A stretch of DNA of 64,000 nt from Schlesneria sp. (GCA_028291515.1 JAQGHU010000114.1:203214-267213), one strand, 5' to 3'. Shown: positions 53,582 to 63,965, counted from the stretch's first letter. The notes: generated by a model from the letters alone, not told the origin. A program made the numbers and translations.

Positions 53582-56500
53582 CTATTTATTCGAAACCCGA
53601 TTCCAGAACGGACCCCGCGCGCGACGACGAGTCTGATACGTTTTCAAATACTGCTCATATTCGTCATCCATCGCGCGAACTTCGCTGTCACGGAAGGGGT
53701 AAACAGTCATCGCGCGGAACGGCAATGGCTCGGACGTTTCACCATAGACGGTGTGATGATCGCAGTCTTTGTCCCAACCGACGTTGTAAATGACAAAATC
53801 ACGAACCCACCCTGCGCGAAGCGATGTTGACGGGACCGTGAACTCCAACTGCATCTCATCGCCAGGATGCAGGACCACCAGATGATCATCGCGCGCTTTG
53901 AGCAACGGCAGGACATCACCGAAGCGAGTGAACGCTCCGTCAATCGGCGGCCAAGCATCACCGGGAACAACATCTTGATAATCAAACTGATCAGGCCCAT
54001 TCCCTGTTTCCGGCCACGAATGACGTGACACCCCGCCGCGGTCGACAAGCTTTGCGCTGGCCAAGGGAAGTTCGAACTGCTGAAACTCAACCGGCTGATC
54101 GTTCACCGTAAAGAAAGCCGCATCCCAATAGAACTCCATGCTGGTCACGATTCGCAAGCGGTGGTCTGTCGATCCCGGCACGAAGACATCCGAGATGTCC
54201 ACAGCAATCGTCTTGGTCTTGCCGCCAGGGAAGCCCATGAAAGGCCGAACCGGGTGCCACTGCCCGGCAGCATCGACAGCATGCAAAGCTGGTGGTCGCG
54301 GCGACTGTAGATCGGGATTCTGCGAGTGTTGGACTCGTAGCGACGTGCTGCCAGGATACATCCAGCCCGTCAAGAAGAGCATCACGACGGGTGGTTTCGT
54401 GTCTCCACTGCTATTGCTCGGCGATGGAGCACCGGCCTGTTGTGGCCAGGCCCCTAAATCCAATTCCAGGAAGTGTTCATTCGTCAAACCCTGAGCGAAC
54501 TTTCGCTCATACGTCTTGGTATAGATGCCATCGCGAGCTTTCACCTGATCGAGGATATCGCGGCCCTGAGGATCGCGGGCCGCGACGGGGACGTGCGGAG
54601 TCGCGACCGTGTGAATCTTGTGAGTCGCCAGCGACTCGGGGCCGACTTTCTCGTTCGTAAAGATCTGTGTTCCGATCGGATGATCGACCGCAAACAGCTT
54701 GATCTCATCGAAATACTCGACCTCCCACAATTCGGCAGTGACACGCAGCGGATACGCGCCGTCTTTCGCCTTGAGTCGGTCTCCGTCAATCTTCAAGTAT
54801 TCCCACTCACGCCACAGAGCAACCACGTCCTCGGCAAACTTCAACCCGAGTGGAGCGTTCCACAGCAAGTCGGTGTAGAAGGCGAATTTCTCTCCATCCC
54901 ACGTATACAGGTAGGGGCACGATCCGATCAGGATCTGTTCTTCATAGATCCGTTGATTAGGAGCAGGAGCGATCAGGTTGTTCGGCAGTCCATTGGTCCA
55001 CAGCGTACGCATCACCTGCGCTTGCTTGTCGGCTCCCAATCCAAAGTGTGTCAGTCCGCAACGGACCACTTGCGCCTGATAGCGGTCCCCTGCTCGGACT
55101 TCGATCATCGAACCAATGCCGTGATTGTTAACTCGCTTGCTGTAGTTCTGTTCGTTCGGCTTCAGTTGCTCAGCCACCAGACTGACATCCAGCCAGCCAT
55201 TAGCATTACCGCCGTTATTCGCGAGCCAGCTCGTCATCCCTGCCCCACACCACAACAGGTCTTCATCACCGTCGCGATCGATGTCGCCAATCGCTACGGC
55301 AGTGACGTCCTTATTCGCCGCGTCCGGAATCGGCTGCGATTGAAACTGCCCGTTCGGCAAGCCTCGCCACAGCTTGAGTTTTGAATCCGCCAAAGCCAGC
55401 AGATCGCGAATGCCGTCGTTATCGAAATCTAAGGACTGGAGACTTGTCGCTGCGGCAGTGTCGACGGCCACAGCAGTTTTAGCGGAAACGACACCTGCCG
55501 CAGTGGTCTCGGTCCAGGCCACTTGAACTCCGCTGGGACCGCCCGCGATGACACTCCACGACGGTCGACGACCCAACTGCTCGATCAGCAGCGATGTTGC
55601 TCCTTTAATACCCGCAAAATCACCCTCCAATGCTCGCCAACGAAATCGCCCATGGTGCATGTTCTCCAGCAAGCCCAAGCCGGCACTCGTGGTAACCAGG
55701 ACATCGATATCACTGTCACGATCCCAATCAACGGCCGCGGCTGACGTGAGTTCCAACGTCTTCGCCGGCAACTTCGATCGCGACGTAACGTCATCAAAAG
55801 TCCAGTTCCCTTTATTCGACCAGAACTGCACGCCCTGAGCTGTCATCGTCAAGAAGTCGAGATCCCCGTCCAGATCGAGGTCGGCGGGGACAACGCAGCG
55901 AATGTCACGCAGAGCCGCCAATGCATCACCGGCCGGTCTCGCGACGAACGCGCGGACTCCGTCTGCTGAAGTCTGTTCAAAAAGCTTGATTCCAGCCGCG
56001 CCGTAAGCGATCAAGTCCAAGTCAGCGATGGCGTTCTTCTTCAAGATCAGATTCAGCTTGCGATTAATATCATCATCCAGATCGACGGCCAGTAGACTCG
56101 AAAATCCTTCGCCAATACCCTGCTTAATAACAGAGGCATCCTCCGGCGTTTTCGCAGCCAACGGCATCACGATTAACAGTTGATCTCCAGCCAACCCCAC
56201 CCCGTCGATCTGACCATCGAAGTCGAGGTCCTCGGCGATGAAGTGCGAAGCCCCCTTTGGAACGCCCAAAGCCTGGGTTCCCGCGGCAAATGTCACTGGA
56301 ATCGAATCGCTCGTGGGATCAGCCAGGTCCGCGCGATCGTAGAACGCGGAACCATAGTCGAACAACACGTACTCAAGAGAGTTCTTGTGAACATAGCGTT
56401 CGTCACGAGATGATTCCGCAACGATCACATTACGGATCGTCATCGCGGCACTGTTGGCGGCGGGCCATTGCATGGCGTCGATCGCCTTCGACAACCGATC

Positions 56501-57289
56501 CAGCAAATCACTGATGTTGACGCGCGTATTCGTCTTGATGACATCGGCAAAGGGGCCCAACGTCGCCCTGGCCTGCGTCACCGTCTCGGTCAACTGCGGT
56601 TCCTTAAGCTGAGTCTGCAGCAGCAGCCAGTCCTTCAGAACGAACAGGTTGTCGGGCTCCAACTCATGAGTCCTGCGCAAGGCCTCGATCGTCTCTTTTG
56701 CGGGAGGCTCACCCGGTGACAACGGGTTCAGCAGGAACAGGTCGTACCACACGGGAGCCGATTGTGGAGCCAGTTCGATCGCACGCCGCAGTTCGGTCGC
56801 GGCTCGTTCCGTGTTGTTCTCCTTCATCGCCATCCGTGCCGCCAGCACATGCGGCACATACGACTTTGGCTCGGCTACGAACAGCTTCTCGACAGCCTCA
56901 TTCGCACTCTTGATGGCTGCCGTTCGTTGGTCGGCTCCGCGACTCGGATCCAACTTGTCGACGATCAATTCGCGACAGATGACCAGATTCCTCAGCCCGA
57001 ATGGATCGTCCGGAACCTGCCGAATGATGTCCAGCAGCAGCGGCTGGGCCTGATCGAACTCAATATTCTCCAAGTGTCCGATCGCGCGATCCCGCATCGC
57101 GAGCAATTTCACCGAGTCCTCGCGCGTCAGCTTCTGCGGCTTGCCTGGCACCGTCGTGGTGGGGACGGGTGCTGGTGGCGTCGGCTTCGAAGGGCATCCC
57201 GGAATCGCGACCAGAACAACCACGCTCAGGATCAACCACGAGGAACAAATGACAGTCCGAAACGGGCGGTGCGGTGAGCCGTCCATCAT
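53582..57289 (-). CDS. Giant TPR/FG-GAP lipoprotein
   Basis: 1235 residues. The signal ends ILSVVVLVAIPGC, a lipobox Cys at about residue 32. TPR-like helices (about 60-230, with EKLFVAEPKSYVPHVLAARM) precede an FG-GAP region (about 320-740) with Asp-rich loops such as DLDFDGQIDGVGL, DLDLDGDLDFLTM, DWDRDSDIDVLVT, DFDNDGIRDLLAL and DIDRDGDEDLLWC. An ASPIC-like block (HGIGSMIEVRAGDRYQAQVV, FGLGADKQAQVM) follows. The final ~430 residues (SCPYLYTWDGEKFAFYTDLL onward) are an extra beta-rich module found after such propellers in planctomycetes. It is probably an extracytoplasmic, outer-membrane-anchored recognition or scaffold protein. The ATG at 57286 is a near-equal alternative. Confidence 0.85.
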   Translation of the reverse strand: MMDGSPHRPFRTVICSSWLILSVVVLVAIPGCPSKPTPPAPVPTTTVPGKPQKLTREDSVKLLAMRDRAIGHLENIEFDQAQPLLLDIIRQVPDDPFGLRNLVICRELIVDKLDPSRGADQRTAAIKSANEAVEKLFVAEPKSYVPHVLAARMAMKENNTERAATELRRAIELAPQSAPVWYDLFLLNPLSPGEPPAKETIEALRRTHELEPDNLFVLKDWLLLQTQLKEPQLTETVTQARATLGPFADVIKTNTRVNISDLLDRLSKAIDAMQWPAANSAAMTIRNVIVAESSRDERYVHKNSLEYVLFDYGSAFYDRADLADPTSDSIPVTFAAGTQALGVPKGASHFIAEDLDFDGQIDGVGLAGDQLLIVMPLAAKTPEDASVIKQGIGEGFSSLLAVDLDDDINRKLNLILKKNAIADLDLIAYGAAGIKLFEQTSADGVRAFVARPAGDALAALRDIRCVVPADLDLDGDLDFLTMTAQGVQFWSNKGNWTFDDVTSRSKLPAKTLELTSAAAVDWDRDSDIDVLVTTSAGLGLLENMHHGRFRWRALEGDFAGIKGATSLLIEQLGRRPSWSVIAGGPSGVQVAWTETTAAGVVSAKTAVAVDTAAATSLQSLDFDNDGIRDLLALADSKLKLWRGLPNGQFQSQPIPDAANKDVTAVAIGDIDRDGDEDLLWCGAGMTSWLANNGGNANGWLDVSLVAEQLKPNEQNYSKRVNNHGIGSMIEVRAGDRYQAQVVRCGLTHFGLGADKQAQVMRTLWTNGLPNNLIAPAPNQRIYEEQILIGSCPYLYTWDGEKFAFYTDLLWNAPLGLKFAEDVVALWREWEYLKIDGDRLKAKDGAYPLRVTAELWEVEYFDEIKLFAVDHPIGTQIFTNEKVGPESLATHKIHTVATPHVPVAARDPQGRDILDQVKARDGIYTKTYERKFAQGLTNEHFLELDLGAWPQQAGAPSPSNSSGDTKPPVVMLFLTGWMYPGSTSLRVQHSQNPDLQSPRPPALHAVDAAGQWHPVRPFMGFPGGKTKTIAVDISDVFVPGSTDHRLRIVTSMEFYWDAAFFTVNDQPVEFQQFELPLASAKLVDRGGVSRHSWPETGNGPDQFDYQDVVPGDAWPPIDGAFTRFGDVLPLLKARDDHLVVLHPGDEMQLEFTVPSTSLRAGWVRDFVIYNVGWDKDCDHHTVYGETSEPLPFRAMTVYPFRDSEVRAMDDEYEQYLKTYQTRRRARGPFWNRVSNK

Positions 57290-57352
57290 GCGCAGACCTT
57301 TTCCAGATTGTTCTTCGAACTCGACGTGATCGGATGACAGCGCAATCTCTCA

Positions 57353-58348
57353 CTACTGCAGCAAGCTGCGCTTCAAGACATCTTGAGCTTGCGCGAAATA
57401 GGGCTGCCAGACAATCTCAGGGCTGCGATTTTTCAGGCAGTCCCGCACCTTCTGCAATGTATTCCGAGCCATATGCGGGCAACGATTGCACGCACAGGTT
57501 TCCCCCGTCGAAGTCATGATCCCTGGCACCGGAATGTATTCGTGCTGCGGAGCCAGCTTCATCAACGGATGAATCATGTTCGCTTCGGTCGCGACCAGGA
57601 ACGTCTTTTTCTCGGGAATCGAAGCGACGTACTTACGCATCTTCTCCGTCCCCCCGATGACATCGCTGATTTCCAGAATATTGGCCGGGCATTCGGGATG
57701 AGCCATCACGATCGAACCAGGATGATTTCGTTTGGCACGCAACAAATCCTGGATACTGAAGACCTCGTGGACCATGCACGACCCCGGCCACAGGATCATC
57801 GGCCGACCGGTCACGGAACTCAGGTAGCGCCCCAGATGCTGATCCGGCACAAACAGAATCTCTTTGTCGGCGGGAACACGATCGATGATCTCACGAGCGT
57901 TACCGCTAGTCACAATCCAGTCGCACAACGCCTTCACTGCGGCCGATGTGTTAATGTAAGCCACGGTCTGAAAATCGTGCCCCTTGGCTCGCAGTTCCGC
58001 CTGATACGCCGCCAGCCGGTCGGCCGGACAGCTCTCGGCTAATGAGCAGCCAGCCTGCAGGTCTGGCATCAGCACTGTTTTTTCCGGGCACAGAATCTTG
58101 GCCGATTCTCCCATAAAATGGACGCCGCAGAAGACGATCGTCGGATTGGGGATCCGCGTCGCATCGCGAGCCAGCTTCAAACTGTCTCCCGTAAAATCCG
58201 CGATATCCTGCAGGTCTCCGTCGACATAAAAATGCGCCAGAATCGCCGCATCTTGTTGTCGCTTCAGAGTTTCAATCTCGTCCATCAGGTCGAGCGGGTC
58301 TTCCTCGACCGCGACGGGTTCGGCCAATTGGAGGACGGGTAATGACAT
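57353..58348 (-). CDS. nadA: Quinolinate synthase
   Basis: 331 residues from the ATG at 58348 ([20 protein letters not shown]); an in-frame ATG at 58402 is less likely. [20 protein letters not shown] holds the iminoaspartate-binding block. The 4Fe-4S cysteines are in [22 protein letters not shown] and [14 protein letters not shown]. It condenses iminoaspartate with dihydroxyacetone phosphate to quinolinate in NAD synthesis. Other NAD genes are not adjacent. The length matches NadA of the group with three conserved Cys. Confidence 0.94.
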   Translation of the reverse strand: MSLPVLQLAEPVAVEEDPLDLMDEIETLKRQQDAAILAHFYVDGDLQDIADFTGDSLKLARDATRIPNPTIVFCGVHFMGESAKILCPEKTVLMPDLQAGCSLAESCPADRLAAYQAELRAKGHDFQTVAYINTSAAVKALCDWIVTSGNAREIIDRVPADKEILFVPDQHLGRYLSSVTGRPMILWPGSCMVHEVFSIQDLLRAKRNHPGSIVMAHPECPANILEISDVIGGTEKMRKYVASIPEKKTFLVATEANMIHPLMKLAPQHEYIPVPGIMTSTGETCACNRCPHMARNTLQKVRDCLKNRSPEIVWQPYFAQAQDVLKRSLLQ

Positions 58349-58622
58349 GATCGTTCTTTCAAAGTAATAGCCGCGACGCGTTTGCGCTGACTGACACTTC
58401 AAACGCGGCGGTTGGATCTTGGACTACGGAAATCGTCCGTCTGACTTCCATTTTCGCGAGCGACGCTCAGAATGCAACGACGTTATCCTCTCGCCTCAAA
58501 AGGTGTTAATCAACCAAGCCACTTGCGCCGAATAAGCGATCTGGCGAATGAAGACACTTCGTCTTGGCGAGAATTACACGGAATTGATGCGACCGACGAC
58601 TTTCAGTGCCAAAGGTATGGTA

Positions 58623-59450
58623 ATGACTACGGCGAAGCCCTTGCGGATTCTGGTCATCGGAGCTCACCCCGACGACTGCGAAATTAAAGCGGGTGGCGTC
58701 ACCGCGATGTACCGAGCGGCCGGGCATCACGTGAAGTTCGTCAGCGTCACAAATGGAGAAGCCGGACACCAAAGCATTCCCCCCGCCGAACTCGCCGCCT
58801 TGCGGAAGCAGGAAACCGACGCCGTCGCCAGACTGATGGGGATCGAATACGAGATCCTCAGCAATCGCGACGGCCGCCTGATGCCAACGGTGGAAGCCCG
58901 ATTCGAACTGATCGCATTGATTCGCCGCTATCACCCCGACCTGATCCTGACGCATCGCCCCAACGACTATCACCCCGACCACCGCGCCACCTCGACCCTG
59001 GTCTGCGATGCCGCTTACATGGTCATCGTCCCGCATATCGTTTCCGAAGTCCCCGCGCTACGAGTCGCCCCGGTCATCGCGTATCTCTCCGATCACTTCC
59101 AGCGGCCGTCGCCGTTCGCACCAACCATCGTGATCGACGTGGAGCCGGTTCTGGAATCGATCATGCAGCAGATGGAATGCCATCAATGCCAGTTCTTCGA
59201 CTGGCTCCCTTATACGCTCTGCCACGAAAAAGGTTTCCCAACCGATTCCACAGGACGGCGTAAGTACCTGCAAGCGTTCTATCAACAGTTCAACGGACCG
59301 TTGGCGGATCTCTATCGAGGTCTCGTTGTGGAGACATACGGCGAAGAACGCGGTCACAAGATCCGCTACATCGAAGCGTTCGAACCGTGCGAGTATGGTT
59401 CGCCACTGACAGCAGCCAATAAGAAGACCCTGTTCCCGATGCTCCCTTAA
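58623..59450 (+). CDS. PIG-L/LmbE family deacetylase
   Basis: 275 residues from the ATG at 58623 (AAAGG about eight bases upstream); another ATG at 58617 is too close to the ribosome site. ILVIGAHPDDCEIKAGGVT has the HPDD zinc/catalytic motif, and ILTHRPNDYHPDHRATSTL the second His pair. GEAGHQSIPPAELAALRKQE is the substrate loop. The family removes N-acetyl groups from GlcNAc-type or related conjugates. The substrate could be a surface-glycan or a thiol conjugate precursor. It is transcribed from nadA's opposite side. Confidence 0.9.
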   Translation: MTTAKPLRILVIGAHPDDCEIKAGGVTAMYRAAGHHVKFVSVTNGEAGHQSIPPAELAALRKQETDAVARLMGIEYEILSNRDGRLMPTVEARFELIALIRRYHPDLILTHRPNDYHPDHRATSTLVCDAAYMVIVPHIVSEVPALRVAPVIAYLSDHFQRPSPFAPTIVIDVEPVLESIMQQMECHQCQFFDWLPYTLCHEKGFPTDSTGRRKYLQAFYQQFNGPLADLYRGLVVETYGEERGHKIRYIEAFEPCEYGSPLTAANKKTLFPMLP

Positions 59451-59544
59451 AGAGATTGGCCCGTCGTCCTCATCATTCATCGGCACGGTGAGGACTGGCT
59501 AGCGAATCGAACAGTATTGTAGAATCAGCGCTCAGAGTGACCCC

Positions 59545-60576
59545 ATGACTTTGTTTTTGTCCGAATACGTCAGCGGTGGCGAGATCATCAACAGTCGCCA
59601 GAATTCGGTCCACGGCTACTTGGCCTTTCACGGCTGCGGCCGGCCCGTAGTCCTGCAACTGACGGGCAACTGCGCCGGCGAGATGGCCGGTGCTCACCTG
59701 CGATTCGACGTCCGGCCCGATTCCAATGGCCTCGAACCACTCCCCGTCACCGAAGAGCAACTCAACGAACTGCGCCTGGCCTGGATGCAGATCGGCGTCA
59801 CTGCAGAAATGTCGATCCAGAAAAACCCCGCTCGACTCGTTCTCGAATGGTACGGCCAGAACGGACGCACCATTGTGGAACTCGCCGATCCATTGCTGGA
59901 GTTCGTCGACGCCGTCGATGAAGAGTTGGAACTCGACGACGAAGATTCACTGGACGACGACCTCGACGACGACGACGATCGCCCCGGTTCGCGAACACCC
60001 CAGGCATCGTTCGAACGAATCGATGACGGTGACGATGCAGAACCGGACGATCCAACTTCCGATACCGACGAAGAAGACCCCTTCGGACTATTCCCCGCAG
60101 ATCTGAAGGAGAGTCTGGAATCGAAGGAATCCGCCTGGAATCCCGAGGTTGACGACGACACGCTCGCTCAATGGAAAGAATGGGACGAAGTCTTCGACGG
60201 CACAAAGGATGTCCCACTCTCCACCTTGTTCGATCCCCCCATTCGCCTCCCTTCGTCCGATAGCCTCAACGACGAAGAAGTCGCCGCGCTGTTCCGCACA
60301 ATTCTGGCTCAGTTGGCTCTACACAACATCGCCTTCCACATGTGCGAACACTTCACCCCCCGAGGGGCCTACGAACTGTTGCGCGGCCACATCCTACCGG
60401 AACACGGAGCCCACCCCGATCTCCCGCGGATCGGCTATACAATGAACTTCGACACCGCCGAATTCTGCGACGACTGCCAGGCCGAAGCCGACCGCAAGTA
60501 CGGCAAGACCGACACCGATTTCGACGCCAGCGATCCCGATACCGACCCACCACCAGACGATGATGTCCCGTTTTGA
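59545..60576 (+). CDS. Acidic conserved hypothetical protein
   Basis: 343 residues. A folded N-terminal part (1-120, GRPVVLQLTGNCAGEMAGAH and LRLAWMQIGVTAEMSIQKNP) is followed by a central stretch of about 90 residues that is mostly Asp/Glu (about 125-205). A C-terminal part (HNIAFHMCEHFTPRGAYELL then MNFDTAEFCDDCQAEADRKY) has two Cys and several His that could bind metal, and a final Asp-rich tail. I recognise no family. It may be a chaperone-like or nucleic-acid-mimicking acidic protein. It lies 94 bases after the deacetylase, same strand. Confidence 0.6.
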   Translation: MTLFLSEYVSGGEIINSRQNSVHGYLAFHGCGRPVVLQLTGNCAGEMAGAHLRFDVRPDSNGLEPLPVTEEQLNELRLAWMQIGVTAEMSIQKNPARLVLEWYGQNGRTIVELADPLLEFVDAVDEELELDDEDSLDDDLDDDDDRPGSRTPQASFERIDDGDDAEPDDPTSDTDEEDPFGLFPADLKESLESKESAWNPEVDDDTLAQWKEWDEVFDGTKDVPLSTLFDPPIRLPSSDSLNDEEVAALFRTILAQLALHNIAFHMCEHFTPRGAYELLRGHILPEHGAHPDLPRIGYTMNFDTAEFCDDCQAEADRKYGKTDTDFDASDPDTDPPPDDDVPF

Positions 60577-60614
60577 ACTGCGAATTAGTATCGGTGACTT
60601 TCCGATCATGCCTT

Positions 60615-60654
60615 GGGTGCCACGGTTTTGGAGTCCTCGACAAGGCCGTGTCTT
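60615..60654 (+). repeat. 40-bp interspersed repeat, copy 2
   Basis: Matches 36354-36393 except for one base near the centre, same orientation, again in an intergenic gap. Confidence 0.8.
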
Positions 60655-60742
60655 CGATCCTGAATACGACACGAACCCACTAAACTCGCTGACACTGCCC
60701 ATACGCACTCGCTGACATACCGCCCGAAAGGATTCTGATCTC

Positions 60743-62716
60743 ATGCCCTCCTCCCTCGACTCACTCCTCGATTCCTCCGACGCCACCCTCTGGGAAGTGA
60801 TCACCAAAGGCGACGGCCCCCCCGGCGAACTCCCCCTCACCGAGGATCTGCTGCTCAACGCCCCCAGCGGCGACTTATTCGGGCTCACCCAAAACGCCGG
60901 CATGGGCTGGAACCCCAGGCAACTGCTGCGAGACCAATACCTGATCCTCAGCACCCAGGGCGGGATTCGCGGCGAAGACGGCAAGCCGATTGCCTTGGGC
61001 TATCACACCGGCCACTACGAAGTCGGCCTGCTCATGCGAGCCGCCGCCGAAGAACTCGATCGACTCGAAACCCTGCCGTTCGCAGCGTACGTTAGCGATC
61101 CCTGCGATGGCCGCACGCAGGGGACCGTCGGCATGATGGATAGCCTCGCCTATCGCAACGACGCCGCCGTCGTGCTGAAACGTCTGATCCGATCGCTGCC
61201 AACTCGCAAAGGGGTCATCGGCGTCGCCACCTGCGACAAAGGCCTCCCCGCCATGATGATGGCCCTCGCCTCGCAGCACGATCTCCCCTGCGTCATCGTC
61301 CCCGGCGGAGTCACCCTGCCACCCGCCCAAGGCGAAGACGCGGGTAAAGTCCAGACCATCGGAGCTCGCTTCGCCCACGGCGAAATCACGCTCGAAGAAG
61401 CCGCCGAAGCGGGCTGTCGAGCCTGTGGCTCGCCCGGTGGAGGCTGCCAGTTCCTGGGAACCGCCGCGACCTCCCAAGTCATCGCCGAAGCCCTGGGAAT
61501 GTCGCTACCACACTCAGCGCTCGCACCCTCCGGTCAGCCAATCTGGCTGGACGCCGCCCGCCGCTCCGCCCGAGCCGTCGTCGAATTGCAACGCCGCGGC
61601 AAGTCGATGAAACACGTGTTGACTCAGGACGCCATCCACAACGCAATGGTGGTCCACGCCGCCTGCGGTGGCTCGACCAACCTGCTGCTGCACATCCCCG
61701 CCTTCGCCTTCGAAGCCGGCCTCACTCGCCCCTCGGTCGACGACTGGAGCCGCATCAACCGCCAGGTTCCGCGACTGGTCGACTGCCTGCCGAACGGCCC
61801 CGTCGGTCACCCTACAGTCCGCTTCTTCCTCGCCGGTGGCGTCCCCGAACTGATGCTGCATCTGCGAACGCTCGGCCTGCTCAAGCTCAACGCCCTCACC
61901 GTCTCCGGCCAGTCGCTTGGCGATGTCCTGGAATGGTGGGAAAAGTCCGAACGCCGCGTCCGCCTGCGAGAGCTCCTCGTCTCGCGAGACGGCGTGAACC
62001 CCGACACCGTGGTGATGTCTCCCGCCTCCGCCAAAGAACGCGGCCTCACCAGCACCGTCACGTTCCCCCTGGGCAACATCGCTCCCGAAGGCTCGGTCAT
62101 CAAGAGCACCGCGATCGACAAGACCGTCGTCGACGCCGACGGCATCTACCGCAAGCTCGGCCCCGCCCGAGTCTTCACGTCTGAACGAGACGCCATCGCC
62201 GCAGTGAAAGGCCGTACCGACAGTCCCATCAAAGAAGGTGACGTCATCGTCCTGATGTGTCGTGGCCCCCTCGGCTGCGGCATGGAAGAGACCTATCAGA
62301 TCACGTCGGCCCTGCGGTACCTCCCCTTCGGCAAGCACGTCGCCCTGATCACGGACGCCCGGTTCTCGGGCGTCTCCACCGGAGCCTGCATCGGTCACGT
62401 CGGCCCCGAAGCCCTCGATGGAGGCCCCATCGGCAAGCTCCGCGACGGCGACCTGATCGAAATCATCATCGACACCCGCAACCTGACCGGCTCGCTCAAT
62501 TACGTCGGCACCCCGGCCGAGCGGCTCACCCCCGAAGCCGGAGCCAAAATCCTCGCCGAAAGAACCCCCGAAAAGCCCCTCCACTGCGACCCCAAAATGC
62601 CCTCGGATACGCGCTTGTGGGCCATGCTCCAAAGAGCCGGCGGAGGCACCTGGGCCGGCTGCGTCTACGACGTCGACAAGATTGCCGCGGCGCTCGGTCA
62701 GTCCGCCAGCAAATGA
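60743..62716 (+). CDS. yjhG: YjhG/YagF-type D-xylonate (sugar acid) dehydratase
   Basis: 657 residues, matching the 655 of E. coli YjhG/YagF. From the start it shares [13 protein letters not shown] ([13 protein letters not shown]), [40 protein letters not shown], and [20 protein letters not shown]. The Cys residues in [19 protein letters not shown] and [11 protein letters not shown] are those that bind the Fe-S cluster in IlvD/Edd enzymes. [20 protein letters not shown] and [16 protein letters not shown] close the protein. It dehydrates sugar acids such as D-xylonate to 2-keto-3-deoxy acids. An AAAGGA site is about ten bases upstream. A role in branched-chain amino-acid synthesis is less likely. 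Confidence 0.92.
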   Translation: MPSSLDSLLDSSDATLWEVITKGDGPPGELPLTEDLLLNAPSGDLFGLTQNAGMGWNPRQLLRDQYLILSTQGGIRGEDGKPIALGYHTGHYEVGLLMRAAAEELDRLETLPFAAYVSDPCDGRTQGTVGMMDSLAYRNDAAVVLKRLIRSLPTRKGVIGVATCDKGLPAMMMALASQHDLPCVIVPGGVTLPPAQGEDAGKVQTIGARFAHGEITLEEAAEAGCRACGSPGGGCQFLGTAATSQVIAEALGMSLPHSALAPSGQPIWLDAARRSARAVVELQRRGKSMKHVLTQDAIHNAMVVHAACGGSTNLLLHIPAFAFEAGLTRPSVDDWSRINRQVPRLVDCLPNGPVGHPTVRFFLAGGVPELMLHLRTLGLLKLNALTVSGQSLGDVLEWWEKSERRVRLRELLVSRDGVNPDTVVMSPASAKERGLTSTVTFPLGNIAPEGSVIKSTAIDKTVVDADGIYRKLGPARVFTSERDAIAAVKGRTDSPIKEGDVIVLMCRGPLGCGMEETYQITSALRYLPFGKHVALITDARFSGVSTGACIGHVGPEALDGGPIGKLRDGDLIEIIIDTRNLTGSLNYVGTPAERLTPEAGAKILAERTPEKPLHCDPKMPSDTRLWAMLQRAGGGTWAGCVYDVDKIAAALGQSASK

Positions 62717-62761
62717 TGGCCGCACGATCCTCGTTGAGTTTGGCGTAAATGTGCAGGTCGA

Positions 62762-63532
62762 TTAGGGAGGATCTGTCTGAGAAACGTACTCGTTCGACTG
62801 TGTCGGCGAGGGAGTTGCCGCTCCTTGGCTTGTCGCAGAATTCGGTTTCATTCCTGCGTTTGCAAGAATCTCGTTTATTTTTGTAAACCCAACCTTGCAC
62901 AGTAATGTTCCTTCCCTTCTCAGAATCTGAGCGTCTGAGAGAACTGCGCACATCAAGAACAACGCAGCCCAAAAGAAATACCATCCGAAAGGTAGAGAAA
63001 AGTACACTCGAGCCCCCGCCGCTATCGCAAACACAAACGCTGTAGAATAGACCAGATGATTTTCCGAGTGCTGCCTGTACAGTTGCTCTTGCACATGCGC
63101 ACTCCATAGCGGCATGTCCTCACTGTCGTTGAGTTTTTCTCGATATGTGCGAAGAACAAAGTAAGCGACTTCGGCGTCTAGATATCCAATTCTGCACTCT
63201 TTCATCAGAAGCTGTTGGCGAAGCGACCAACTCTTGCCAAGCAACCGGCCGGGCCAAAGTATATTTAGAAGGTAGATTATCGGAAAAATCAACAACTGTC
63301 TCGTGCAGACATATATGACTACTCCTATTGATAGAGCTGAGAGCGTAAGTCCTACGCTCCCCAGTGTTTTTGCTGAGTCCTGAATGTCCGTAAGCTTGAA
63401 CAAAGGGCTCAAGGCCAACGTCATTACTAGAATGCCCACAGTGCCGGCAAAAGCGTATCGGAGCAGTTCATGGATCGTCAGGCCGAAATCGGAAGCGAAT
63501 TTCGAGAGAAGTGATTCTGATTTGTCGCTCAT
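62762..63532 (-). CDS. Four-helix membrane protein of unknown function
   Basis: 256 residues with helices near 25-45, 58-95 (two) and 160-190 (two). Between them is a charged, Tyr/Arg-rich loop (SWSLRQQLLMKECRIGYLDA). The C-terminus is a Ser/Thr/Pro-rich tail. It is more AT-rich than the genes on its left and ends 45 bases from the dehydratase. No family is recognised; membrane effectors of defence systems can look like this, but nothing else here supports that. Confidence 0.55.
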   Translation of the reverse strand: MSDKSESLLSKFASDFGLTIHELLRYAFAGTVGILVMTLALSPLFKLTDIQDSAKTLGSVGLTLSALSIGVVIYVCTRQLLIFPIIYLLNILWPGRLLGKSWSLRQQLLMKECRIGYLDAEVAYFVLRTYREKLNDSEDMPLWSAHVQEQLYRQHSENHLVYSTAFVFAIAAGARVYFSLPFGWYFFWAALFLMCAVLSDAQILRREGTLLCKVGFTKINEILANAGMKPNSATSQGAATPSPTQSNEYVSQTDPP

Positions 63533-63639
63533 AGGTTCCGCTCAATAGGCAAACTTGTATTGGAGAACTGCTCGACTACGCAGGTAGAGCTTGACTCGGA
63601 CGATAGCCTACGCAGTCTGGTAGTCGTTGTCGAATATGT

Positions 63640-63702
63640 GGGCGAGGTAGCATTACCTGGACTTTCGAAGTCAACTAGACGTGCCACTTTTTGGCCGCTT
63701 TG
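63640..63702 (+). repeat. Direct repeat unit A
   Basis: About 62 bases (GGGCGAGGTAGCATTACCTG ... GGCCGCTTT) match unit B at 63811-63873 with scattered differences. The spacing between units is 171 bases. Each ends in a GTGCCACT palindromic repeat. Confidence 0.65.
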
Positions 63703-63714
63703 GGACAAGCAGTA
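63681..63714 (+). repeat. GTGCCACT-type palindromic repeat, copy 2
   Basis: GTGCCACTTTTTGGCCGCTT then TGGGACAAGCAGTA. A degenerate partner of the 37571 and 63852 copies. Confidence 0.65.
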
Positions 63715-63810
63715 CCGATCGCAAGTCCGACTCTTGCGACGGGTGAAGGCTGGCGTGCCGCCAGTCTTGAAGAACTCATGAGAGAGCACATGACCCACCC
63801 TACCCGTCGT

Positions 63811-63873
63811 GGGCGGGATGGCCTTGCTTGAACCTTCGAAGTCAAATGGATGTGCCACTGTTTGGCCGCTTTG
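63811..63873 (+). repeat. Direct repeat unit B
   Basis: Second unit of the 171-base-spaced direct repeat, ending TGTGCCACTGTTTGGCCGCT. It shares CTTCGAAGTCAA with unit A. Confidence 0.65.
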
Positions 63874-63883
63874 TGTATAGACT
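63852..63883 (+). repeat. GTGCCACT-type palindromic repeat, copy 3
   Basis: GTGCCACTGTTTGGCCGCTT then TGTGTATAGACT. The right arm is degraded compared with the copy at 37571. Confidence 0.6.
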
Positions 63884-63965
63884 GGAGACATCGGTAACAG
63901 GTGTTCGGAGACATGGGTGACACCATCGGGCTATCGTGTGGCATTTCGAAAGCGGAGGCCATGCG

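Noticed and set aside
61514..62725. A 403-codon minus-strand frame opposite the dehydratase
   Set aside because: Glycine/Asp-rich antisense of a GC-rich gene; the plus-strand frame matches YjhG/YagF from end to end.
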